In this document: positions 1-10,240 of the stretch, one piece after another | Layout: every line of letters starts with the position of its first letter | Numbering within the stretch: the stretch's first letter is position 1 | Assembly (NCBI GenBank): GCA_950295325.1 | Contig: OX485803.1 | Coordinates: forward strand, 20,646,001-20,710,000 | Length of the DNA stretch: 64,000 bases | Source: Polytrichum commune | Lineage: Eukaryota; Streptophyta; Polytrichopsida; Polytrichales; Polytrichaceae | Direction: 5' to 3' | Program-made: the position numbers and the translations under genes | Notes under the pieces: model-generated | Seen by the model: only the letters and a program-made list of their open reading frames with translations | What the model was told of the DNA's origin: nothing | Databases searched by the model: none

Positions 1-316
1 GGTGCAATGGAGTAGAAGTTTTGAACAAGATCCTCCCAAAATAATACCAAGCCCGTGGGGCAGCATTGTCCTTTAAGGGTTAAGGGATTTCGGAGTGGTG
101 AGCTTTCGGAGTTGCGACTTGCAATCTCACTGCACGGTATAAGTGAATTAGTTGGTTGGCACTTTAGTTGGCCATTGATGAGAGCGCCCTAGCAAACCTT
201 ATGCCTTGATGAAATAAGTATCTTATGCGTAAGGGGTATGTGGGTGTTCGTCGCTTTGTTTTTCTTGTTCTCCATCTTCACTTTGATCAGATTTGCGTCT
301 TCAACATTGTGTTGTA
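1..316. other. Unassigned intergenic DNA
   Basis: I see no open frame, RNA gene or terminal repeat. Base composition is slightly less AT-rich than most of the window. It ends exactly at the TTA target duplication of the first Tourist-like MITE. Confidence 0.5.
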
Positions 317-319
317 TTA

Positions 320-807
320 GGGCCACTTCACACAGGAGACTGAGAGCCCGTGACCATTAGACTTCAAGCACTCTCATTGGTGGAAAAGGCGGAGACGGTC
401 CAAGTTCGCTTCGCACTGCGCTTGCTTGAGGGACCAACGGAGTATGTGAATGCGAGACGGATGTAAAGTCTACGTGGATTCCTACCTTGCATCAAATGGA
501 TCGTGTTTAGTGTTACTTGGCCTATTTTCATGAACCGCCTCTTGGAGGTAGGCTCAACACAAAACTGGCAGACCATGGCAATCTGAACACTCACACCCGT
601 TGGTTTATTCTATTTTATCATGTGTGAGGACCTACATGAATATAAATTCATTGAAATAGCATTTGGCTGAGGGTCCGGTCAACATATGACTTCACACTAC
701 ACTTGAGGGTCCGTGACCACACTACATGATTTTGGAGGTGTGTCGGGACAACCTTTGGAATCTTTCTTTTGGGCTCTCACAATTTCAGCTCGTGTGTGAA
801 GTGGCCC
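320..807 (-). mobile_element. Tourist-like MITE family A, copy 1 (488 bp)
   Basis: A non-coding terminal-inverted-repeat element. The left end begins GGGCCACTTCACACAG and the right end reads TGTGTGAAGTGGCCC, so the ends are inverted copies of each other. A TTA trinucleotide directly flanks both sides (317-319 and 808-810), the target duplication typical of PIF/Harbinger (Tourist) elements. The body matches the copies at 14455, 29705, 30137 and 59905 but is inverted relative to them. Short ORFs here have no coding meaning. It would need transposase supplied in trans. Confidence 0.9.
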
Positions 808-839
808 TTAGCATATATGTTGTGAAACATCAACAAAAA

Positions 840-1085
840 TTTATTTGGATATGAGACCTCTCCTCATTAAGTTATGGTCATTGGAGGTGTATGTTTGTTG
901 ATTTCTTAATTGAGTACATAGGTCCTCCTGATTTTGTTCACAATTGAGTGTGGGGTAGTTGACAAACTTTAAAAATGGAATCCAACCTTTCTAAAGCATA
1001 CGTCTTTTATGATGTTGGTTCTTTGATTCTCACCTAACATCACACCAATCAAATATAGGTGTCTAATTAGGATAAATAACTTAAT
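840..1085 (-). repeat. Dispersed repeat family G, fragment
   Basis: This segment matches 50930-51140 and 51200-51440 in order and orientation. Shared landmarks are a stretch like GTATGTTTGTTGATT, a run near CAATCTCTTTTAAGCA (diverged here) and a stretch like AAATNTAGGTGTC. The family contains a conserved block that reads AGAGATTGGATTGCATG on the opposite strand. I see no protein and no defined ends, so the element class is unknown. Confidence 0.55.
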
Positions 1086-1327
1086 AACATCCATTTGCCT
1101 TCAGGTGGACGATTGAAAACCGTCATTTTGAGTGTTGAGTGTTGTCACCAAAAAGCCTCCATCCTTCAATTTCGTCCTAGCCCGAATGGAGAAGTTTATA
1201 ATGACATGTAGAGATTTCTCTCTTTGTAACACAATGTATGATTCCAATCTATCGTTGGAATCTACGCAACTTAGCCAAGTCTATACTATGTCTTCTTACA
1301 CTCCTTAATCTCGAAGTTTGGAAGTTT

Positions 1328-1758
1328 GGAAGTTTGGACATAGTCTCGGTTTTTTGGCTCTCAAAAATTCATATGAAGTCCAAAAAATGAGTTCTTGGTA
1401 TCCATGGATAGGTAATGAAGTCCTCTACATGAATATGCAATAATATTTCTACTGTATATAATCGCAATTCTACGCTGTTCCATTTGAACCTACACTTTTT
1501 CACTAGTTTTTGGAAGTTTGGACATAGTCTCGGTTTTTTGGCTCTCAAAAATTCATATGAAGTCCAAAAAATGAGTTCTTGGTATCCATGGATAGGTAAT
1601 GAAGTCCTCTACATAAATATGCAATAATATTTCTACTGCCACAAAGTATATGGTCGCAATTCTACGCTGTTCCCTTTGAACCTACATTTTTTCACTAGTT
1701 TTTGGAAGTTTGGACATAGTCTCAGTTTTTTGGCTCTCAAAAATTCATATGAAGTCCA
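1328..1758 (+). repeat. Tandem repeat, about 2.3 units of 184-191 bp
   Basis: The unit starts GGAAGTTTGGACATAGTCTC and is repeated at 1328, 1512 and 1703. Units 1 and 2 are nearly identical except for a small insertion (CCACAAAGTATA region, near 1639) that lengthens unit 2. Unit 3 stops after about 55 bp. High identity implies a recent duplication. The sequence does not encode a continuous peptide. Confidence 0.9.
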
Positions 1759-3277
1759 ACAAAACTAAATGCTCCAATAAGAGACTTTGCACATCCGCAT
1801 AAGTATAAGGCTAATCAATGTAAATCCAAGTATTCAAACAAAGCCATAAATTGAACTTTAAATCATTCACGCCCAACTATTACTAACAAGAGGTCAAGCC
1901 CTCTTCAAGGCCAACTAGCCTTGGCTCCTAACCTTACATCCATGCACACACACGTGCTCCTATCTTGCTTCCCACGCACCCACACTTATAACACGTGGAG
2001 TGCCAAGGAGCACGAAGGAAAGAGAGGATGAGTGAGGAAAGAATGAGGGATTATATAGTGAGTTTGAGGGGGTGAGCACCCTCAAGGCTCACGATAAGCC
2101 CTCGAGGTTTCCTCCTACTTTGTAGGCTCTTATCCTATCTCCTAAGCCTTCCTCCCTCAAATGATCAACAAAGATCTTAATTCAAACATTTAACTAACCG
2201 TGGTTTTCTACCTACCACACTTTACCAAGGTTTATCCTTCTCCTACTTAAATTCACTCCACAAAAGCCTAATGATTCAAACTAAGTTTTCTTCAAGCTTC
2301 ACTCTTTTTATATTTTTGTGAATAATCATAAAACACCAAAACACCACTTGTAATGTTTTACAAATGTTAACAACCAATGTGGGCATCAATTTTGGGCTCA
2401 CAAGTGTATGTTTTCTTAGATATAAAATGGTCTTCATGATATTTAGTAGCAAATGACAGAGGGTTCCATTGCATGAAGAAAATTTCTTATTTGAATAATG
2501 TGTGCAAAAGTTGTAAGGGTTCAGAGTTTTATTAGTGAATGACCTAAAACCAACACGAGAGCTTGATGTTAAGGTGGTGGACATTCTTAAAGCTAACATG
2601 TACTTATTGTACAAGATTTGAGGGTAGGTTTTAAGTGAAGTGTTGCTTTTAGCACCTTATGCCTTGGAAACCATGTGGCTTTATTGTGGGCACTTCTAAC
2701 TCCCCACACATTCCAAACCATTGGATTGATGAGTTTGAATATTAATGTGACCACAATAAAAATGTTGCACGTCAATTGTAATACCACATTTTTTCAGAGT
2801 TGAAGTGTTGAACCTAGAATGGTTGAATATATAGATAGATATAAATATAGATGTGTGTGTGTGTGTTTGTTGGTTGTGTACACATAGTCCAGTCTCATAG
2901 AGTACATGTCGCTTTGTGAAAATAAATTTAGTATGTGAGACCAACACAACATAGTGCAAAAAGGAAATGCAAATTGCAATCATATTTGACAATGGTGGTA
3001 TGTACTTGAATTTATTCCACTTAAATACAAGTAAAAAATCTCCAAATATTTCCTTCTATAAATTTGTATGTTCCAACTGAAGATTTGCAATTGATAAATG
3101 GGTTATTTCCAAAAAATATCGCTTTTAACTCTTCCATTATAAACTAACAACAAACCGTGCCAAAGACCTTCATACGACACGTTGAGATCAAAATTCGGTC
3201 TCCCAAAACTTCAAGGGTTGATGTGTGCAGTCATGGTGAATCATAAAAACCATGTAATGGTAAGACCACGTGATCTC
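1759..3277. other. Unassigned AT-rich intergenic DNA
   Basis: No supported gene. Open frames here are short and unrelated to anything I recognise. It contains a short (TG)n run near 2850-2866. The segment around 1920-2110 is slightly richer in C and reads like non-coding unique sequence. Confidence 0.5.
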
Positions 3278-3289
3278 GGGGGGGGGGGG
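3278..3289 (+). repeat. Poly-G tract
   Basis: Twelve consecutive G residues. Similar G or C runs occur at about 11851, 28620, 47385 and 52527. Confidence 0.9.
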
Positions 3290-4247
3290 CAGTGTGTTAA
3301 AAAGTTAAGGATATAGGTGCGAACAACCACTATTTTATAGGGGGTATTACTTTCAATTCTCTTATTTTCTTCACATGCTATCATTATGTAAATTTCTACT
3401 TTGAGTTAATATAAAAATGGCTTGCATTACTTATAATTCCAAATTACCTATTATTCCATACCCTATAGTACTTTAAAGATGTCTAGTGCCATTTTTGATA
3501 CCCTATATTACTCTTAAGTCCATTTATAGTTTTTTGCCCTCATGTTTTAAAAATACCCTATCATTTGTTCGCACGTATATTGCTACTCCAACCAATGACT
3601 ACCCCCCGAACACGTGATCCATGTAGTGGGACGTTCATCATATCCTTCACCTTGTGAAGTTTGATGCATCATCAACTTGGTAAATTTGATAAGTTCGTAC
3701 ACAAAAGTGTGCGAATATAGCTCGCATGTGGAAAGGTAGTCCGACATGGGAGACTTGAATGTTGCAAGTGTGGATGTGACAATTTGGAGTGTATAAGTTC
3801 CCAAATTACGGGTGTGGAAATTGTGGCCGTTTCTCATCTCTTGTCACCTTTGAAGGTTCACTCGGGCATCACACAGGTGATGTGGACATCTAAAACACAT
3901 CACAAATCAATGAGACCCTAAAGCTCAAGTTGTAATCAAGTTCATGCCTACCTTGCATGACACCTAGAAATGAGGAATTAATGAGGAGTGAAATCGTGAG
4001 TTGGCCTTTGTAAATTCCTCATTAACCTCTTGAATAATTACTCTGCAGTTTCAATTGTGTCCAAGCCCGGTTTCTCAATCTCACACTTAGGGTGGGTGGG
4101 CCCAACTTCAAGAAACTTGGGGTTCAAGACATCCCATAATCGACCCTACTTTCGGATTCAAAATTGGACCCATGTTTGAGATATCAAGAGTTTCTCAAAT
4201 TGGGAGGAGTAATTTGAATGAGGAGACTGTTGAGATATGGTAGGAAA
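3290..4247. other. Unassigned intergenic DNA with an AT-rich block
   Basis: 3330-3560 is strongly AT-rich, with several ACCCTAT-like motifs on a T-rich background. 4130-4247 resembles 15600-15730 and 22960-23100 (shared phrases such as TTTCTCAAA and TGGTAGGAAA), so it is probably a fragment of the same old dispersed repeat. No gene is supported. Confidence 0.45.
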
Positions 4248-4394
4248 CATAACATTATTCAGATCCATAACAATGTTATGTGGCACTAGCAACATTTCAC
4301 AAGATATTCTCCACATTGAGTCTGAATATGGGGAATATTTTGCAGAATACTACCTGTCCCACGAAACATTGTTATGGATTTGAATATTGTTATG
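4248..4394. mobile_element. Palindromic MITE, CATAAC family, copy 1 (147 bp)
   Basis: The left arm starts CATAACATTATTCAGATCC and the right arm is its inverse, with about 32 of 36 positions matching. Related palindromes lie at 43192-43251, 38117-38270 and 56300-56434. All end CATAA(C)...GTTAT(G) and have a TTACTCA or TTATTCA block just inside. I see no clear target duplication, so the superfamily is open. It sits inside an older dispersed repeat. Confidence 0.75.
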
Positions 4395-4783
4395 AATGAT
4401 GTCATATTAGAGCCATTGTATTTTATTCCATACCTTGAACTTTGAATCTAGTTTGAACTACTTGGATTTGGATTTTTTCTCTCGACTAATAAGATTGCCT
4501 GATTTTGGAGTATCTTGTCTTGGACCCCCCCCCCTTTCCCAATGTAAGTCTTAGAGAGGTCTTAGATCAATGCAATTTTTGGTAGTAATGCAAAACACTC
4601 TTTGTGGTAAATACTTTCACTTACTATTATGTTACCAACCTATAACTATTTATCTTATATTTCTTAATTTTCCAAAAATAATACAAACATTGAATATTTT
4701 TATGAAAGCTGAAAGTGTTACACATGAGTGTGCCTCCCATCCATCCAATATGGAAACTCAATCTCCTATAAGTTTGCAACTAA

Positions 4784-5137
4784 GGGCCGGTTTACACTAC
4801 GGTGGAGAAGGCCTCCAATCGGTCAAGAATGCTTGGCCAAGACATGGTTATATGAGGCAAATGGTGGATGTGCCGGAGAAGAATTAAAGGCAATAAAATA
4901 TTTTTATTGAGTTGGGCTTCTCCGGCCTCTTGAGGCCAGAGAAGCCCAACTCCAAAAAGTGCCGCCATGTAGGCGGCCATGTCATTTTATTATCCATGAG
5001 AAAAGTTCACCACCATTGTTTTCTTCACCTAGTGTAAACACCCACCGGTCAAGAGTTGCATTTTCGACCAATCACAATTGAGAAACGCCCTTTTTTTCAT
5101 GACCGGTGGACTTCTCCACCGTAGTGTAAACCGGCCC
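4784..5137. mobile_element. Tourist-like MITE family B (354 bp)
   Basis: Its terminal inverted repeats of 27 bp are perfect, beginning GGGCCGGTTTACACTACGG at the left. It is flanked on both sides by TAA (4781-4783 and 5138-5140), the PIF/Harbinger-type target duplication. The interior holds two further palindromes, including a strong hairpin at 4911-4950. It has no coding capacity. Perfect ends suggest fairly recent activity. It shares the GGGCC terminus and TAA duplication with family A although the bodies are unrelated. Confidence 0.93.
4911..4950 (+). repeat. Internal hairpin of Tourist-like family B
   Basis: A 19-bp inverted repeat with one mismatch (GTTGGGCTTCTCCGGCCTC against its inverse) around a two-base loop. 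It is preceded at 4891-4910 by an AT palindrome (CAATAAAATATTTTTATTG). Confidence 0.85.
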
Positions 5138-5518
5138 TAATTCATCCCAAATAACATGGACTAGTCCAATCCAAAGATTTTAAAAGCTAGTTTTGGTGTC
5201 AACTAAACTAAAAATATCAGCATCGTTGCATGCTATTTCAAGGGTTTCTAATGGCATGAAAAAGAGATACACTTCTATGCAATAATTCCCAGTCTCTCCA
5301 TACTTTGAACATTGTTAAATGTAAGGAAATCTTCACTGGGTAAAAACTTGCAATTCAAATGTAACACTTATACATGTGCATATCTCCAAATAATAAGTGC
5401 CACTAAATACCATCAATAGTGAAGTATTCGGTACAGTTACGTCACAATATAACCTTGAAGAAAGCATGCAGTCACGAGTTACTACGTTCTACTGGTACTC
5501 ATTAAATAGAGAACCGAT

Positions 5519-5542
5519 ATTATTATTATTATTATTATTATT
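5519..5542 (+). repeat. (ATT)n microsatellite
   Basis: About seven ATT units, then TTGAATACT. 5307-5518 upstream holds nothing I can assign. Confidence 0.9.
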
Positions 5543-5689
5543 GAATACTACTGCATAATTTATTGTGTTTTTCTATTCTTGCATGGTTAGGGGGAATTAC
5601 AACAAAGAAAAATTAACGTCACCAAGTCCTTCTCACAAGTCGGACCACAAAGACACACCCAACTTAACTTATAGAACTATCCATATGTC

Positions 5690-6080
5690 CTTCAAAGAGG
5701 GACGAAACTGTGGGATTGATACTTCTTTGAGAAAACTTTCTATTAAATGGTCGTTAGCTCGCTATGTATTGGAGTCTACTTTGAAAGTTGAGTGAGATTT
5801 TTCAAATCACCTCTCTTTTCACTTCTCAAACTTTGAGAGAATTTTCACATTTAAAATAGAGTGTGCAGATGGGATCCATTTGTCCTAGATCCCATATTAA
5901 TCCATGCAAGGCTAGCTTGACCCACCCATCCTAGTAGACAAGTTAGACAATCGGTTTTTAATAACCCGACACCACCTTTTTGTGCATGGCAATCTAAGCA
6001 CTTAGGAGACTTGGGTAACTTTGTGTTAATTCCCATCAACTCAAGTTTGGGACTAAACCCATGGTTTCATCTGCATTGTC
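5690..6080 (+). repeat. Dispersed repeat family R, uninterrupted copy
   Basis: Matches 26520-26700 (shared: GAGAAAACTTTCTATTAA and ATAGNGTATGCA-like text) and then 27190-27360 (shared: ATGCAAGGCTAGCTTG and GTTTGGGACTAAACCCATG). In the second locus a 489-bp TIR element separates the two halves, so this copy shows the pre-insertion layout. No protein is evident. Confidence 0.7.
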
Positions 6081-6115
6081 TTACGAACTCTCGTGTATTG
6101 AAGCCTTCAATGTCT

Positions 6116-6353
6116 AGAGAGAGGAAATTATCGCATATGAGTGTGCCTCTCATTCATCCAACGTAAAAACCTTGAAATATATGCAACCCGGACGGTTACT
6201 TTTTGTACTTGACTTGTCACTGGAATTAGCTCTAAAGACCCTCAATTTGTGTATTCGAGGTCATGTGAGATGAATCAGCAACACCCCTATAAGGAGGTCA
6301 AGCTTTTAGGTTGGATGGATGAGAGGTACACGTGTATGCACTAATTTTCTATC
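6116..6353. mobile_element. Mutator-like MITE (238 bp) with 9-bp target duplication
   Basis: A perfect 9-bp direct repeat TCAATGTCT flanks the element (6107-6115 and 6354-6362). The terminal inverted repeats extend about 45 bp: the left reads GAGAGGAAATTATCGCATA and the inverted right end reads GATAGAAAATTAGTGCATA. Both continue into ACCTCTCAT-like and CATCCAAC text. A 9-bp duplication with long GA-starting ends is the signature of Mutator/MULE elements. There is no transposase inside. Confidence 0.85.
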
Positions 6354-6534
6354 TCAATGTCTTACACACTTTTTTTTTTTAGCAATTGAGTTAAGTTACT
6401 GTTCAATTATTTCAAGGCTTTTACGTCACTAGAAAACCAAGCGAGTCTTCATACATTTCCTTGTCATGTGGGACTAGGTGATTTATTCTCCTTGATATTG
6501 GCGCAAAAGAAGGCATATGTGCCTCATTTTGTTA

Positions 6535-6925
6535 CTTATCTTTATTAGACACCTATCTTTAAGCGGTATGTGGTTAGATGCAACTCCAAGATGGACATAA
6601 AAAAGACGTGTCTTAAAAAAAGATTGAAATACATGCTTGAAATATATTAATTATTGTAAATTCAACAATCAATCTAATTGGAGAATCTATATTACCCTTT
6701 CATAAACATGAGATTTTTCATGTTCACAATGAAATGATATTTATTTGAACTCCAAGAATTACAAGGAAAGTGGGTATGGCCTTGATTTGGATATTATAAG
6801 CACCTCATCCTCATCACGTGTTTTGTTCGTTAGGAGAAGTGGATTAGTCGGAAAAAGCAACCAATCAAAACCCATGCACCTCAAAATGAAGGTGATACCA
6901 CACATGTCCATTTTGCAACACAACT
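6535..6925 (+). repeat. Dispersed repeat family G, divergent copy
   Basis: Shares ordered landmarks with 16795-17165: GTATGTGGTTAGATG, an AAAAAGATTGAAATACATGC-like block, GGAGAATCTATA, a TTTGAACTCCAAGAA block and TTAGGAGAAGTGG. The 60-codon ORF in it is not conserved in the sister copy. Confidence 0.6.
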
Positions 6926-7389
6926 AAGGGGACCAAGAAAAGTGTAAAAAATGTTGATTTCGGACTTATTTATACCCAAGGTGATTGTAGTTGATTACGC
7001 ACCAACATTACTCAAGGTGCAATCATAGTTGATTATATTATATTATGTAATTTTCTTACTTAAGCTAATTTGAATTTAAAATTATCTTATTCAGAAGCTC
7101 TAAATTAGGCCAAAGGGACACACTCAAATGAATTAACCACAAATCTAGAGGGTTAATATTGTTATTATGTTCCCTTAACTTGGTAATGGGGGCCCAACTC
7201 AACGAGGTGGATGTCTAGCCGTGGTCATTAAAAGAGGACTAACTTGGAAACCAAGCTCCTCAAGGTAGGCACATGTCAAGACCAAATTTAATTTACCTTC
7301 TGGTGATGTTCGTTTCAAAACCAACTATACTAACATGGTAACATGTAGTGATTACTAGCATGAACCCATGCTATCCTGGCCCCATTAAA
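6926..7389. other. Unassigned intergenic DNA
   Basis: No gene, terminal repeat or tandem structure seen. AT-rich, with a GGGGACC-like start and a moderately GC-richer patch near 7190-7290. Confidence 0.4.
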
Positions 7390-7930
7390 ACTTGCATATG
7401 AATTAATATCCCACATGAACACAACCCCATACTCCCATGCAATCATATACCCCCATGCCCATGCATACTCTACCGTATGCATGCATGCCCACCTCCCCCC
7501 CTCCTGCCAGGAAAAGGAAAAAGAAAAAAAGAAAATTACATGCCAATTCCATCCATGGTCTCCCCTAGCTCTCCACTTTTTTTGGTTGCATTGTTTAGTT
7601 GGTGAGAAATTTTTGACAAATGGCTCTATTTTCTTTGGAATTTATATTTATTTTAAAGACAAGAACAATGAGGAAGAAAAGAAAAGAAAAGAAAAATTAC
7701 GCCTATACATGGTGCCGGCGTGAATGTGAGCCCATTGTCCAAATGCTTAACCCGGCAGGCCGTGTTGTCGCATGAGGATTTAGAACAATGAGGAACAACA
7801 GGGCGGTGGCTTTCGTACGACCACGTCTTCCGTTGTATATATATATCAATTCATATGCACGTCCTAACCCATTGCATCCGTGCATGTGAGTTAATGTCAT
7901 GGGTCTTCTTTGCAGCACCCACTCAACATG
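7390..7930 (+). repeat. C/CATG-rich dispersed repeat (copy 1)
   Basis: CATGCCCATGC-like text at 7410-7500, followed by a C-run, recurs at 13255-13355. The block at 7850-7930 (ATATGCACGTCC, GAGTTAATGTCATGG, CCCACTCAACATGC) corresponds to 13215-13295. The order of blocks is rearranged between the two loci. A GAAA-rich purine tract lies at 7505-7530 and 7672-7695. The 102-codon ORF here has low-complexity content and I do not regard it as a gene. Confidence 0.5.
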
Positions 7931-8454
7931 CCATAATTGATGACCGGTCATTTTGGAACATTGGGACAACAACTATTCAACATCCATGCGGTTTCATCGT
8001 CCCAAAAGTTCCAAGAAGCATAAAATCTTCATACTAGATTTATATAAGGTAGACATCTTGATTGGACATAGACTTGGACCCATGTCGTCCCAACCCACCA
8101 CAAAAGAATGCGAAGGATCTGTAGCAATCATGTAATTTGAAGATGAAAACATGAGGAACTCCTTATAGCTATATAGCTATATATATATAGTATATTTCAT
8201 CATATAAATAGCATCAATGACCCCAAATTATTATAGTGCGATTAATTTGTCCTCACTTGTACACATCTCATAATCATTAATCTCAAACATGATCGTGCAC
8301 AAAATCTCCAACTTATCACAAAAGAATATTATTTCAATGACATGGTCTTTCGCTATTTATTGGATGTGCATTTCAATAACATGAGGTGAATGGGCCAAAT
8401 TCAATTACTTGTCTCAATCAAACGTCTTTTATTTGAGTGGTGGGAGTTTGGGCA
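7931..8454. other. Unassigned intergenic DNA
   Basis: Contains a short AT palindromic run (TATAGCTATATAGCTATATA, 8165-8190). No gene or repeat family identified. Confidence 0.4.
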
Positions 8455-8705
8455 TGGATCCTAAAACTAGGATTTTAAGTATATTGGATTTATGCATGAA
8501 TTTCAAACAACTCAAACCACCAATATGAAGTACATTGCAAAACTAGATGAATATAGTGGTTCACAAACATGGAATACAAACATTTGAAGTTGTCGTTGTT
8601 GTGTTATTGCTTTTGTTGTTGTCATTTTATGTTTTTGTCCCCACAAGTGCACAACCATTATTATGTTTGGATAAGTGATTTGTCCAAATACACTTAAATG
8701 TTTAT
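8455..8705 (+). repeat. Dispersed repeat S, inverted partner of 20474-20750
   Basis: Read forward, ACTAGGATTTTAAGTATATT, ATTGCAAAACTAGATG, CATTTGAAGTTGTCG and TTTTTGTCCCCACAAGT appear in the same order on the minus strand at 20474-20750. Roughly 240 bp of diverged but colinear similarity spans the pair. There is a TTG-rich stretch in the middle (GTTGTCGTTGTTGTG). No coding potential seen. Confidence 0.7.
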
Positions 8706-9889
8706 TGAATACAACAAATCACAAACGACATGTGTATAAACATGTTGAAGCATGCACTTAAAACTTTTTAAGTATACCATGTTATGTGGTCAATATAATT
8801 CAAGCAACCTAGTAGGTCCTAAGGTAAAATTACAAAAAATGGAGAAAATAAGTTGATTATGCCAGAATGAATGGTTTGAAAATTGTGCGATATTTTTCAA
8901 AGATGGAGTAGAGGAAATGATGAGGAATGCAAGTTCTTCCATGTTTTCATTCCATTTAAATAATTAGTTACATTTTCCCAAAGAGGCAAGAAATTCATAC
9001 CCCCTACTTGTTAACTAGAGTCTCCGTATTTTGAGCATCAAAATATTCATTTTGAATACGAATGCACACGAAACGGTTAACTCAATGAGACCCAAAAGTG
9101 ATCGCAAGTGGTGTGAAACAACACCTATCTAGCCGACCAATGCATCCCACCTATCACTGCGTTCTTTTTGAGCCACCTTTTTACAATTAGCCATTTTGGG
9201 TCCACACAAGAGTCACTCTACCCCCTAGTCTAGTGCACCAATAGTAGTCATTCACCATTTTTGGTTTTTCCACCTTATAGATGATCCATATAACATATCA
9301 ACAAAATTTAGCACAATGTGAAATGATGAAGTAGAAGAATATACTTTGAAAATATTTTTCTACTCACCATGATGTATGAACCAAGGATATATATCATGCT
9401 TGGGTTTCGCAACGTCTACGTATTCTCATCTCGAAGTCCAAGACAATGGACTTTCATCTTTGTGAAACATAGTCTATTTATGTGTGTCCTAAGAATATCA
9501 CTCGGTGTAAGACGGCCCCTTGTCTAAGGGCTCTTATCTTGATCATAACTAAAATCCTGACAAATAGGTTGTTGACTTTGTATCTATTTGTTTAGCTACC
9601 CACAACTAACATGCCTCAAGTCTTAATACATGTGGCCATGAGCACTTCCGGTCCCACCCTTATATACAAGGGACTTCATAAAAGGCCTTTATGGTACTTT
9701 CCTCATCCTCTTTTGTCTATCCTCTTAAGGCTCTTGGTAGTTGTGGCTCTTGGCTTGTAGAATGTCTGTAACTCTTGGTTTGTGTGAGAATTGTTTATGA
9801 CTATTAGATAATGCTTCGAGGGGTTTTTGGTTTGTATTATTAGTAGTTGTGGTCCTTCATTTGCATTCTTGGAGCTTTTGTAGTATCTT
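8706..9889. other. Unassigned AT-rich intergenic DNA
   Basis: No supported gene. I found no terminal inverted repeats or tandem units here. Confidence 0.45.
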
Positions 9890-10240
9890 TATGATCTCTC
9901 TTAATCTATTAGCTTAGAACCATTTTTGAATTTTTGAAAATCCTATAGTTTCGAATCATTTCGGATATCTCCTTTAGATCTAATTATCAATTTCTTTAGT
10001 TTGGATCATTATTGGCTCTCTCTTAGTCTCCTCACTTTAAAGTATTATTGGATCACTCATAATCTCTTGTCTTTGAATCATTAACAGATCTCCTTCAGTC
10101 TTACACCTCTCTTGTCTTAGTTTCTTCACTTTAAACGGTAATTGGGTCTACCTCAATCTCTTACTTTGAGGTATTATTGGATTTCTCTTACTTTCTAAAC
10201 TTTAAATCGATATTGACTTTCTCATAGTCTTTAAACTTCT
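9890..10240 (+). repeat. Degenerate minisatellite, about 35-bp unit
   Basis: About eight diverged repeats of a pattern close to CTTTAAATCATTATTGGATC followed by TCTCTTAGTCTC. Clear examples begin near 10032, 10068, 10149 and 10200. Spacing between the TTATTGGAT-like cores is mostly close to 35 bp, with some longer gaps. The array is pyrimidine-rich on the plus strand. Units are too diverged for recent expansion. Confidence 0.7.

Larger units (their letters stand above)
4705..5306. mobile_element. Mutator-like MITE copy, split by a Tourist-like MITE
   Basis: The left end contains GAGTGTGCCTCCCATCCATC and the right end, on the opposite strand, contains AATTATTGCATAGAAGTGTA. Both match the terminal repeats of the elements at 6116-6353 and 47605-47849. 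The internal phrase AGTTTGCAAC is interrupted by the 354-bp element at 4784 and resumes at TTCATCCC; an uninterrupted equivalent is seen near 53125. This copy is therefore older than its insert. Outer boundaries are approximate and I could not confirm a target duplication. Confidence 0.65.

Noticed and set aside
1328-1758. CRISPR-like array
   Set aside because: The repeats are long contiguous tandem units without spacers, in a plant-type sequence.
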